Shown here: positions 53,901-63,300 of the stretch, piece after piece
Position numbering within the stretch: position 1 is the first letter of the stretch
Layout: each line of letters starts with the position of its first letter
Source: Flavobacterium sp. UBA7680
GTDB taxonomy: Bacteria > Bacteroidota > Bacteroidia > Flavobacteriales > Flavobacteriaceae
Length of the DNA: 64,000 nt
Assembly: GCF_002482975.1 (NCBI RefSeq)
Contig: NZ_DLHA01000061.1
Coordinates: 36,544 to 100,543 of the forward strand
Direction of reading: 5' to 3'
The notes under the pieces: generated by a model
The model's database searches: none
Told to the model about the DNA's origin: nothing
The model's input: the letters and a program-made list of their open reading frames with translations, nothing else
Made by a program: the position numbers and the translations under genes

Positions 53901-54030
53901 CTTTATCTACAAAGATGCACCGTTTGATCCAAATATTGCATTAAGTACAGGCGAAGGTTTACAAGGTGTTGATATTTACGGACAACCATCTACAAGAAGT
54001 ATCGGTCTTAATTTAAATGTAACTTTCTAA
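50998..54030 (+). CDS. SusC/RagA-like TonB-dependent outer membrane transporter 2 of the chitin locus
   Basis: 1010 residues. Signal [20 protein letters not shown] is closely alike to that of SusC1, suggesting common descent, but the barrels have diverged. Then the regulatory-like domain ([22 protein letters not shown]), TonB-box-like NEVVVTSLG, plug motifs GKIAGVAVT and [20 protein letters not shown], and a barrel ending in LNLNVTF. In the F. johnsoniae chitin locus two SusC/SusD pairs are also present. First gene of a probable susC2-susD2-nagB-GH20 operon. Confidence 0.95.
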   Translation: [1010 protein letters not shown]

Positions 54031-54040
54031 TACTAAAAAC

Positions 54041-55621
54041 ATGAAACTAAATAAAATAACAAAAGCGGCTCTATGTATGTCATTGCTTGCAGCAATGGGT
54101 TGTACAGGTGATTTTGAAGATATTAATACCAATCCTAACGGTATTACCCCTGAATTGTTTGAACAAGATTTTAATCATATTAAAGGAGGATTTGCTCCAA
54201 TGTTTAACAATATTCAGGTATTAACCCCAGAATGGGTTTATCAATTACAACAAGGATTGAACTGTGATATCTGGTCTGGGTACATGTCTACCCCAACAGG
54301 TTTTGCAGGAGGAATAAACAATACAACTTATTCATTAGTTGATGGTTGGAACGGATTTATTTGGGATTACGCATATAGTAACGTAATGTTTAATGCATAC
54401 GATATTGCACAAAAATCTAAAGGTAAATACGATCAGTTTTATGCATTGTCATTAATCTTGAAAGTAGAAGGTATGCATAGACTTACAGATACTTTTGGAC
54501 CTATCATTTATTCTAAATTTGGAACTACAGATTCGACTATTGAATATGATTCTCAACAAGAAGTTTACAACCAAATGTTTAGTGAATTAGATTTTGCAGT
54601 AGCAGAATTAACTAAAAGAGAAGATGCTGGAGAAGCTTCGACATTCGCAACAACAGATATGTCTGGTTACGGCGGAAGTTATAAAGCCTGGGCAAAATTT
54701 GCAAACACATTACGTTTAAGATTAGCAATGCGTATTGTTAAGATAAACCCAGCATTAGCAAAAACACAAGCAGAAAAAGCAATTGCCCATAAATATGGTG
54801 TATTCACAACAAATGCTGATTTATTCAAAGTTGTATCACCGGTTTACACAAACCCAATTGCTACAATTAGTGGAGCTTGGTTAGATATTCGTATGTCTGC
54901 AGATATGGAATCAATCATGGGTGGATATAATGATCCAAGATTAGCTACTTATTTTGATACTTCTACTCAATTCCCAGGACAATATAAAGGAGTTCGTACA
55001 GGTATTGATATTGCTGCAAAATCAGATCACCAGGATTTCTCAGGAATTGGAGCTGTTGTAAGATCAAAAGAAATTGTTTTATTCACGACTGCAGAAGCTT
55101 ATTTCTTAAGAGCAGAAGGTGCATTAAGAGGATGGAATATGGGTGGAGATGCTAAATCTTTATATGAAGCAGGTATTGCAGCTTCATTTGAACAAAGAGG
55201 AGCTTCAGGAGCTGCAGCTTACATTGCTGATAATGTTAAAATAGCAAAAGCTTATGTTGATCCTAACTTCCCTGTAAATAATTCCCCAGCTTTAAATAAT
55301 GTGACTATCGCTTGGGATGCAGCTGCAACTAACGAAGTGAAATTACAAAAAATCATCACTCAAAAATGGATTGCTGGTTTCCCTGAAGGACAAGAAGCTT
55401 GGTCTGATTACAGAAGAACAGGTTATCCAAAATTATTCCCGGTTCTTAAAAATTATAGTGGGACAACAATCACTACTGAATTTGGTGTACGAAGAATAAA
55501 CTTTGTACAATCAGAAAAAGCTGGAAATGCTGGTGGTGTTGCGACAGGAGTTGCTAAACTTGGAGGCGCTGATAATGGAGGAACAAGACTTTGGTGGGAT
55601 ACTACTGGAGCAAACTTCTAA
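54041..55621 (+). CDS. SusD/RagB-like glycan-binding lipoprotein 2
   Basis: 526 residues, lipoprotein signal with AMGC (Cys 21). The NTNPNGIT motif after the anchor, KVEGMHRLTDTFGPIIYSKFG, KAWAKFANTLRLRLAMRI and WIAGFPEGQEAWSDYRRTGYP mark the SusD-like TPR lipoprotein family. Expected to cap SusC2 and bind chitin chains or oligomers on the surface. Starts 10 nt after susC2. A hairpin lies between its stop and the nagB gene. Confidence 0.95.
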   Translation: MKLNKITKAALCMSLLAAMGCTGDFEDINTNPNGITPELFEQDFNHIKGGFAPMFNNIQVLTPEWVYQLQQGLNCDIWSGYMSTPTGFAGGINNTTYSLVDGWNGFIWDYAYSNVMFNAYDIAQKSKGKYDQFYALSLILKVEGMHRLTDTFGPIIYSKFGTTDSTIEYDSQQEVYNQMFSELDFAVAELTKREDAGEASTFATTDMSGYGGSYKAWAKFANTLRLRLAMRIVKINPALAKTQAEKAIAHKYGVFTTNADLFKVVSPVYTNPIATISGAWLDIRMSADMESIMGGYNDPRLATYFDTSTQFPGQYKGVRTGIDIAAKSDHQDFSGIGAVVRSKEIVLFTTAEAYFLRAEGALRGWNMGGDAKSLYEAGIAASFEQRGASGAAAYIADNVKIAKAYVDPNFPVNNSPALNNVTIAWDAAATNEVKLQKIITQKWIAGFPEGQEAWSDYRRTGYPKLFPVLKNYSGTTITTEFGVRRINFVQSEKAGNAGGVATGVAKLGGADNGGTRLWWDTTGANF

Positions 55622-55657
55622 AAAAAATAGAGATTTAAGATTTTAAGTTTGGTTAGT

Positions 55658-55693
55658 AAACAGTATAAGCAATGCAAATTGCTTGTACTGTTT
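55658..55693 (+). other. Intercistronic hairpin between susD2 and nagB
   Basis: A 15-bp stem (55658-55672 with 55679-55693), one T-G wobble, loop TGCAAA, with no T-run after it. It is therefore more likely an mRNA processing or stability element than a terminator; it lies 36 nt after the susD2 stop and 38 nt before nagB. Confidence 0.6.
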
Positions 55694-55731
55694 CAAAAAC
55701 CAAAATTGTACATACCAAAAAAAGAAAAAAA

Positions 55732-57672
55732 ATGAAAAGTGCTTTAGAAACAAAACCTGATATCAGCTATAAAAGCGCCGGAAAATTTGAAGAAACACGA
55801 TTTGAAAAAATTCACAACGAAATCTTCAAAAGTTCTGCTGAAGCATCGGTAATTGTAGCGCAGGAAATCGCTCAGTTAATTAGATCTAAGCAGGAAAAAA
55901 ATAAATCTTGCGTGCTTGGTTTGGCAACAGGATCTTCTCCTATAAAAGTATATGAGGAATTAGTTAGAATGCACAGAGAAGAAGGACTAAGCTTTAGCAA
56001 TGTAATCACTTTTAACTTGGATGAATATTATCCAATGAATAGAGAAAACAATCAGAGCTATCATTATTTCATGCACCAGCATCTTTTTAATCATATTGAT
56101 ATTAAACCTGAAAATGTTAATATTCCTGATGGTACAGTTTCTATTGATGAATTAAATCAATATTGTATCGACTATGAAATGAATATTAAACAAGCTGGAG
56201 GTTTAGACTTTCAGTTATTAGGAATTGGTCGTACAGGTCACGTTGGTTTCAACGAACCGGGTTCACACATCAATTCCGGAACAAGAATTATTACACTGGA
56301 TCACATTACAAGAGTAGATGCTTCATCTGACTTTAATGGAATCGATAACGTTCCAAAAAGAGCCATCACAATGGGAGTTTCTACCATTATGAGATCTAAA
56401 AGAATCGTATTAATGGCTTGGGGACAAAACAAAGCCGATATCATCAAGAGAACCATTCAAGGAGATATTAGTTCTGAAGTTCCGGCAACATTTTTACAAA
56501 ATCACCCTAATGCAACTTTCGTATTAGATCAGTCTGCAGCATCAGAGTTAACACGTTTTAAAACGCCTTGGCTTGTTGGAGAATGTATCTGGACACAAGA
56601 ATTAAAAAGCAAAGCGATTGTTTGGCTTTGCCAGAAAACAAACCAATCTATTTTAAAATTAACAGACCGTGATTACAACAACAACGGAATGTCTGATTTA
56701 TTAGCACTAGAAGGTTCTGCTTACGATTTAAACATCAATATGTTTAACGTATTGCAGCACACCATTACAGGATGGCCGGGTGGAAAACCAAATACAGATG
56801 ATTCTCATCGTCCGGAAAGAGCCAATCCAGCAAAAAAACGAGTTATCCTTTTCAGTCCGCATCCAGATGATGACGTGATTTCGATGGGAGGAACATTTTC
56901 AAAATTGATTAAACAAGGTCACGATGTACATGTTGTATATCAAACCTCTGGAAATATTGCAGTTACAGATGATGAAGCATTGAAATTTGCTGAGGTTTGT
57001 AATGATTTCACTGGTGGAAATCTCCCAAAAGACATCAACTTCAAATCTGTAATTGAATTTTTAAATAACAAATCAGAAAATCAAATTGATTCTCTAGAAG
57101 TTAGAAAACTAAAAGGATTAATTAGAAGAAGAGAATCTTACGCAGCAACAAGATACATTGGCTTAAAAGATGAAAATACACACTTTTTAGACCTTCCTTT
57201 TTACGAAACAGGACAAGTTAAAAAGAATCCGTTAGGGCCGGAAGATATTGCTATTGTAAAAGATATTATTGCAAAAATAAAACCACATCAGGTATTTGCC
57301 GCAGGAGATTTGGCAGATCCGCACGGAACGCACGAAGTTTGTCTGAATGCTATTTTTGCAGCAATGAAACAATTAAAACCAGAAAAATACATGGACGACT
57401 GCTGGCTATGGCTTTACAGAGGAGCTTGGCACGAGTGGGATATCCATGAAATAGATATGGCGGTGCCGCTTTCTCCGTCAGAAGTTTTATTAAAACGTCA
57501 TGCCATTTTATACCATCAGTCTCAAAAAGACAGGGTAATGTTTCAAGGAAACGATTCTCGAGAATTCTGGGTAAGAGCGGAAGATCGAAATAAAAATACA
57601 GCCATACTGTATGATGAATTGGGACTGGCAGAATACGAAGCTATTGAAGCTTTTAAACGTTTTGATTATTAA
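55732..57672 (+). CDS. nagB: Glucosamine-6-phosphate deaminase fused to a PIG-L/LmbE-type deacetylase domain
   Basis: 646 residues from the ATG at 55732 (an upstream ATG at 55672 lies inside the hairpin region and adds 20 poor residues). The N-terminal half is NagB: LGLATGSSPIKVY, NLDEYYPM and the active-site GIGRTGHVGFNEPGS. The C-terminal half, from about 370, starts RVILFSPHPDDDVISMGG, the zinc HPDD motif (His 377) of PIG-L/LmbE N-deacetylases, with a late DPHGTHE. The fusion could deacetylate GlcNAc-6-P and then convert GlcN-6-P to Fru-6-P and ammonia. Deacetylase activity is inferred; no nagA gene is present in the window. Confidence 0.93.
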   Translation: MKSALETKPDISYKSAGKFEETRFEKIHNEIFKSSAEASVIVAQEIAQLIRSKQEKNKSCVLGLATGSSPIKVYEELVRMHREEGLSFSNVITFNLDEYYPMNRENNQSYHYFMHQHLFNHIDIKPENVNIPDGTVSIDELNQYCIDYEMNIKQAGGLDFQLLGIGRTGHVGFNEPGSHINSGTRIITLDHITRVDASSDFNGIDNVPKRAITMGVSTIMRSKRIVLMAWGQNKADIIKRTIQGDISSEVPATFLQNHPNATFVLDQSAASELTRFKTPWLVGECIWTQELKSKAIVWLCQKTNQSILKLTDRDYNNNGMSDLLALEGSAYDLNINMFNVLQHTITGWPGGKPNTDDSHRPERANPAKKRVILFSPHPDDDVISMGGTFSKLIKQGHDVHVVYQTSGNIAVTDDEALKFAEVCNDFTGGNLPKDINFKSVIEFLNNKSENQIDSLEVRKLKGLIRRRESYAATRYIGLKDENTHFLDLPFYETGQVKKNPLGPEDIAIVKDIIAKIKPHQVFAAGDLADPHGTHEVCLNAIFAAMKQLKPEKYMDDCWLWLYRGAWHEWDIHEIDMAVPLSPSEVLLKRHAILYHQSQKDRVMFQGNDSREFWVRAEDRNKNTAILYDELGLAEYEAIEAFKRFDY

Positions 57673-57828
57673 AGTTGTTTTTTTTAGATTCGGGTGAGAG
57701 CGAATCAAATTTCAAAATTCAGATGGACCTCAAAGCGATAAGTGAGGTAAGCAGAAGTCTTTCTGAGTTTTGTTTTTTTCTAATTTAAATGGATGTTTCA
57801 GAAAAGCATCTGACCAAAAAAAATAAAA

Positions 57829-59895
57829 ATGAAATATTTATTTGTACTACTATTAGCGGGTGTAACAGCTGGTGCTCAAGTTAAAAAGGAGCAGTTGAAC
57901 CTTATGCCCTGGCCTCAGAATGTTGTTGTAAACGAAGGGAATTTTACTTTAAGCAAAAACTTTAAAGTTAATATTTCCGGAAATCCAAATCCAAGAATTT
58001 TTGGTGGAGTAACTCGTTTTTTGCGCCGATTAGATGGTAGAACAGGTATATTTTTTGAGCAGGGTTTTATTTCTAAACTAAACGAATTTCCAAACGCTGA
58101 ATTACAGATTAACTGTGATAAAAACGGAAAAATTGGTTTATACGAAGACGAAAGTTACAGCGTAGATATAAAATCAAACAAAATAACAATCAATGCAACA
58201 AGCGATTTAGGTGCTTTGCACGGATTAGAAACGTTGTTGCAGTTGCTGCAAAATGACAGCAAATCATTTTATTTTCCAGTATCTCAAATCTCAGATTTTC
58301 CAAGATTTACCTGGAGAGGTTTAATGATTGATGCAGCAAGACATTTTCAGCCCGTAGATGTTATCAAAAGAAATATTGATGCATTGGCAGCAATGAAAAT
58401 GAATGTTTTTCACTGGCATTTGGTTGATGACCAAGGCTGGAGAATTGAAACTAAAAAGCATCCAAAATTAATCGAATTAGCTTCGGATGGATTGTATTAT
58501 ACACAAGAGGAAATTAGAAATATCGTAAAATATGCTGATGAGCGCGGTATTTTAATAGTTCCAGAAATAGATGTTCCGGGTCATGGATCTGCAATACTTA
58601 CAGCTTTCCCAGAAATTGGAAGCAAAGTGATTACACTGACTGGAGGAACTTCTGAAAAAAATATTCAAGGTACAGCAATTAGTACCTATGGAATTGAAAG
58701 AAATGCAGGTATTTTTTCGCCAACATTAGATCCTTCAAATCCTAAAACGTATAAAATCTTAAGTGAACTTTTTGACGAGGTATGCCCATTATTTCCCGGA
58801 GCTTATTTTCATATTGGGGGAGATGAGAACGAAGGGAAAGATTGGGATGCCAATCCAAAAATTCAGGAATTTAAAAAGAAACATAATTTAAAAACCAATC
58901 ACGAATTACAAACGTATTTCACCATGCAGCTGGCTCCGATGCTTAAAAAGCACGGAAAACAATTAATGGGCTGGGAAGAAATTCTAACTAAAGATCTTTC
59001 AAAAGAAGCAATTGTACATTCATGGAGAGGTCCAAATGAAGGAGTTGCGCCTGGTCAATCATTAGTAGATGCAGTAAAGAAAGGTTATAAAACAGTTTTA
59101 TCAAACGGATATTATATTGACTTAATGTATCCGGTTGCAAGTCATTATTTAAATGATCCGATGCCAAAAGGAGCAGATCTAACGGCTGAAGAAAAAGCAA
59201 GAATTTTAGGTGGAGAAGCCACAATGTGGACAGAACTTACAACACCTGAAACGATAGATTCAAGAGTTTGGCCAAGAACTGCTGCAATTGCAGAAAGACT
59301 TTGGTCAGCCGAAACTGTTACAGATCTTGCCAGTATGCGTAAACGTCTTGAAAATGTTTCTTTTAGATTAGAAGAATTAGGATTAACACATATTAAAAAC
59401 AAAGATGTTATTCTAAGAAATATCACAAATAACCAAAATCTGGAATCGATTAATGAGTTTTCTAATGTTTGCGAACCATTAAAAGGATATACAAGAAACA
59501 AAGGCGGAACAGAATATCAAATGTATTCTCCATTGACACTTTTTGCCGATGCGTGTACGCCAGATGCTAAAGAATCTTTAGCTTTTAATGATGCAGTAAC
59601 ACAATATTTAGCTAATAAAACAGAAGAGAATAAAGCAAAAGTTGCATCATTTTTCAATAAATGGATTACTCTAAATAAAGGGCTAATTGAGTTAAGCGCC
59701 AACGCACCTTTAGTACAGCCAATTTTGCCGCTATCAAAAAAATTAAGTGATGCATCACAGGAATTGTTACTTGTTTTAGACAAAAAATCAACATTACAAG
59801 CAGCAGATTTAAAAAGTTTAATAGAACAATGCAATACAAAAGATCATGCTGACGTCGAGCTGTCAGTTTATGAGAGTTTAAAGAAATTAATTTAA
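57829..59895 (+). CDS. GH20 beta-N-acetylhexosaminidase
   Basis: 688 residues. Signal peptide (MKYLFVLLLAGVTAGAQ); a GH20b-type N-terminal domain (about 25-150); the catalytic TIM barrel begins at FTWRGLMIDAARHFQPVDVIKR. HWHLVDDQGWRIE and the catalytic pair in HIGGDENEGKDW (Asp 332, Glu 333) are present; GWEEIL and the late GGEATMWTE shape the GlcNAc pocket. It releases GlcNAc from the non-reducing ends of chitooligosaccharides in the periplasm. A C-terminal helical extension of about 180 residues follows the barrel. It follows nagB after a 156-nt leader with several short inverted repeats. Confidence 0.95.
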   Translation: MKYLFVLLLAGVTAGAQVKKEQLNLMPWPQNVVVNEGNFTLSKNFKVNISGNPNPRIFGGVTRFLRRLDGRTGIFFEQGFISKLNEFPNAELQINCDKNGKIGLYEDESYSVDIKSNKITINATSDLGALHGLETLLQLLQNDSKSFYFPVSQISDFPRFTWRGLMIDAARHFQPVDVIKRNIDALAAMKMNVFHWHLVDDQGWRIETKKHPKLIELASDGLYYTQEEIRNIVKYADERGILIVPEIDVPGHGSAILTAFPEIGSKVITLTGGTSEKNIQGTAISTYGIERNAGIFSPTLDPSNPKTYKILSELFDEVCPLFPGAYFHIGGDENEGKDWDANPKIQEFKKKHNLKTNHELQTYFTMQLAPMLKKHGKQLMGWEEILTKDLSKEAIVHSWRGPNEGVAPGQSLVDAVKKGYKTVLSNGYYIDLMYPVASHYLNDPMPKGADLTAEEKARILGGEATMWTELTTPETIDSRVWPRTAAIAERLWSAETVTDLASMRKRLENVSFRLEELGLTHIKNKDVILRNITNNQNLESINEFSNVCEPLKGYTRNKGGTEYQMYSPLTLFADACTPDAKESLAFNDAVTQYLANKTEENKAKVASFFNKWITLNKGLIELSANAPLVQPILPLSKKLSDASQELLLVLDKKSTLQAADLKSLIEQCNTKDHADVELSVYESLKKLI

Positions 59896-60371
59896 GGTTT
59901 GGTTTGAATTAGTATTTAGTAAGTTTAAGTTACCACTAATGTTTTGAGTGCTAGTTATCTCTGCCAGAAGTAACCTCTGGTAGAGGTAATTATTTAAACT
60001 TCACAAATCTCTTTTTAACCTTCGAATAATAAAGCATAAAAAAATAACCACTAACGGAGTATTAACATTTAAAAAACCAAATAAAAAGAATAGCATACCT
60101 AAACATGACAACAAAAGAGTATAGATTGATGAGTCGTCCCAAATTTATCATTTGTATTTAATATTAATTTTTTTAAAAATTATAAATAAATATCAATCAC
60201 TACTATTTGCTATTGATTATGAAGAATCAGTAATAGTAATATTTATCTATAGAATTTAATTTGAGTTTATTTCCAATCGACGCAGCCTTCCAACCTGTGT
60301 TGAGCGAAACCCAGCAGTAAAAACTGCTTCGGCCCAATTATTTATTTTCTATTAACCAATATTTATTAATT
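59896..60371. promoter_or_regulatory. 476-nt leader/promoter region of chiA
   Basis: Long gene-free region. A 10-bp hairpin with one wobble lies at 59959-59985 (CTCTGCCAGA with TCTGGTAGAG), perhaps ending the GH20 transcript. From 60278 to 60340 the DNA is richer in G and C than its surroundings and has two small hairpins (CAAC-CTGT-GTTG; AGCAGT-AAAA-ACTGCT), like a structured 5' leader. The susC-type operator layout was not found here; CATTTGTATT at 60149-60158 matches only one half-site. Confidence 0.45.
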
Positions 60372-63300
60372 ATGAAACATTATTACAGATTGCTCTTTTT
60401 GTTACTGTTTCCCTTACTTGCGTTGGCCCAACCCGCCCACGGAAAGAAAGTAGTGGGATATTATGCGCAATGGTCTATTTATGCCCGGGATTTCAACGTT
60501 CCGAAAATTGATGGAAGTAAAATTACGCATTTGAATTATTCTTTTTATGGCACAACGTATGATCCCGCACATCCGGAGAATACAAAATTAAAATGTTTGG
60601 ATACCTATGCCGATTTTGAGCATATGGAAGGTGGAATCCCGTGGGATGCTCCGGTAAAAGGAAACTTTTATGACTTGAAAAAGTTAAAAGAAAAGTATCC
60701 TCATTTAAAAGTCTTAATTTCTGTTGGAGGCTGGACAAAAGGCCAGGATTTATCTCCAATTGCTGCAAGTCCTGTGGCAAGAGCCGCATTGGCTGCAGAT
60801 ATGGCAAACTTCATTGTTACTTATCCGTTTATTGATGGTTTTGACATCGATTGGGAGTATCCTCTTTCTGGTGGAACTGACGGTACAGAAATTGTAAATG
60901 GTTCGCCTGTTCCTCCGCAAAAATACAGTCCGGATGACAACAAAAATTTAGTGTTATTATTAAAAGCAATGCGTCAGGCAATGCCGAATAAATTAATCAC
61001 TATCGCAGCCGGAAACAATGTTAGAAAGGTATCCCAGCAATATTTAGGACCAAACAACAGATCTCAATACGGAATGACAGAAGACATTTCAACTTATTGC
61101 GATTATATCACTTATTTTGGATATGATTTTGGTGGAAACTGGTATGACAAAACATGCTACAATGCTCCTTTATATGCAAGTGGAAATCCAAACGATCCTT
61201 TGTATGGCGCAACACAATCTGAATCATTGGATGAATTGACTAATCAATATCTAAACGTAATTGGTTTCCCTGCCAATAAATTAATCATGGGATTACCGTT
61301 CTACGGAAAGAAATTTGATCATGTAGCAACAAACTCAACAAACGGATTATTCGTTTCAGCTCCAAGAGACATAGTAGGAGGATGTACAAATCCGCAAAAT
61401 CCAATTGGAACATGGGATGGTTCAGGAGCGTGCGAACGTTCAGGAAGCATCGAAATTTGCGATTTAGTCGGAAATCCGGTTACAAACTCACATGCTTACT
61501 TAGATCCAAATACAATGCAGGTTACACCAAGTGCAGCTTCAGCAGGATGGGTAAGATATTTTGATAATACTACAAAAGTTCCTTATTTATATAACGCAAC
61601 TTTAAAACAGTTTATCTCTTATGAAGATAAGCAATCGATGGATTTAAAAGTACAGTATATTAAATCGAGAAACTTAGCTGGAGGAATGATCTGGGAATTA
61701 TCTCAGGATACAAGAGGCTCAATTCCTAATTCATTATTAACTCAGGTTGATACTTCTTTCGGAAGCGTTGTTCCGGGAACAGTAAGTATTTCTGGTTCTG
61801 CAAAAAATGGATCAGCTTTAGTTACAGATGTTACGGTTGAATTGCGTAATGCAAGTAATGCAGTAATTCAGACAATAGTTTCGGCTACAGGGAATTTTAC
61901 ATTCAACAGCCTAACTTCTGGACAAAACTATACAGTTACAGCTTTAAAAGCGACTTATACTTTTACTCCGGTAACTTTAACAAACGTTGTTGTGAACCAA
62001 ACAGGGGTTATCATTAACGGAACACAGCCAACTTACACAGTAAGCGGAACAGTTCTAAACGGAAGCACTGGAGTTTCTGGTGTAACAGTTTCTGCAGTTT
62101 CAGGAGGCTCAACATTAACAGCAGTTTCAAATGCTAGCGGGGTTTACAGCGTTGCAGGTTTAACAGCGGGATTAAATTATACCGTTACAGCTGCAAAAAC
62201 AGGATTCTCTTATACTCCGGCTTCAACAGTTTACAATGCAATCGATGCAAACAAAACGTTGAATTTCGCACAAGGAGCAGCAGTTGTAACTTACACAGTA
62301 AGCGGAACAGTTCTTAACGGAACAACTCCAGTTTCTGGCGTAACAGTTACAGCGGCTTCTACAGCAGGAAATGTTATTGCAACAACTAATTCAAGCGGAG
62401 CTTATACGCTTACTTTGGCTTCTGGTGGAAATTATACTGTAACTGCTGCCTTAACTGGACAGACTTATACTCCGGCTTCAACAGTTTACTCTAACTTAAA
62501 TGCTAATAAAACATTAAACTTCTCGCAAGATGTTATTGTAGTTCCTTCAAGCAAAATCAGTGGAACAGTTAAAAACGGAACAACTCCGGTTGCTGGTGCA
62601 AAAGTAGAAATCGTTTTACCTTGGACAGACAGCACACACAACTGGAAAAGCGTTTTGGCAACAACAGATTCACAAGGAAAATACAGTTTTGACAATTCAG
62701 TTGTAGCAGGTTATACAACGGTTACAAGTTTAAAATTAAACTCTTGGGAAAACGGAGAAACAGCTTATTTTCCAAATAATCTGGCAAACTTTGCAGTTCC
62801 TGTAAATCCAACAGTTTACAACTTTAATACAAGCTCTACTGCAAAAGCAGCACAAGTTCAGGCAAACTTAATTAGCGGAACAGTTAAAAACGGAACAACT
62901 CCGGTTGCTGGTGCAAAAGTAGAAATCGTTTTACCTTGGACAGATAGTACACACAACTGGAAAAGTGTTTTAGCAACAACAGATGCATCAGGAAATTATA
63001 CTTTTGATAATTCAGTTGTAGCAGGTTATGCACAAATTTTAAGTTTGAAATTAAATACATGGGAAAATGGCGAACAGACTTATTATCCAAATAACTTAGC
63101 CAACTTTGCAGTTCCAACAACACCAACGGTTTATAATTTTAATAGACAAGCGGTGGTTGCGACTAAGCCAGTGGTTACCATTACAGCGCCAACAGCTTCG
63201 GCGATTGCTATAAATTTAGGGTCATCAATTAATTTTGTTGCAACTGTTGGATTAAGTGCTGCAGATGCTACTACAATCTCATCTGTTGTATTTAGTTTAG

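Noticed and set aside
59145..59834. Minus-strand ORFs of 105-118 codons opposite the GH20 gene
   Set aside because: Antisense shadows of an intact hexosaminidase; no motif or promoter.
60128..60192. A copy of the susC operator before chiA
   Set aside because: CATTTGTATT fits one half-site, but there is no match 21 nt upstream, no TGAAT at the right place and no TAnnTTTA at the required distance.
60523..60807. Minus-strand ORF of 94 codons opposite chiA
   Set aside because: It lies wholly antisense to the first GH18 domain, whose motifs are intact on the plus strand. Its sequence is what the biased codons of the real gene would give.
62562..63160. Direct repeats considered as a CRISPR array
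   Set aside because: Units are 315 nt, in frame and protein-coding; there are no short repeats with unique spacers and no cas genes.
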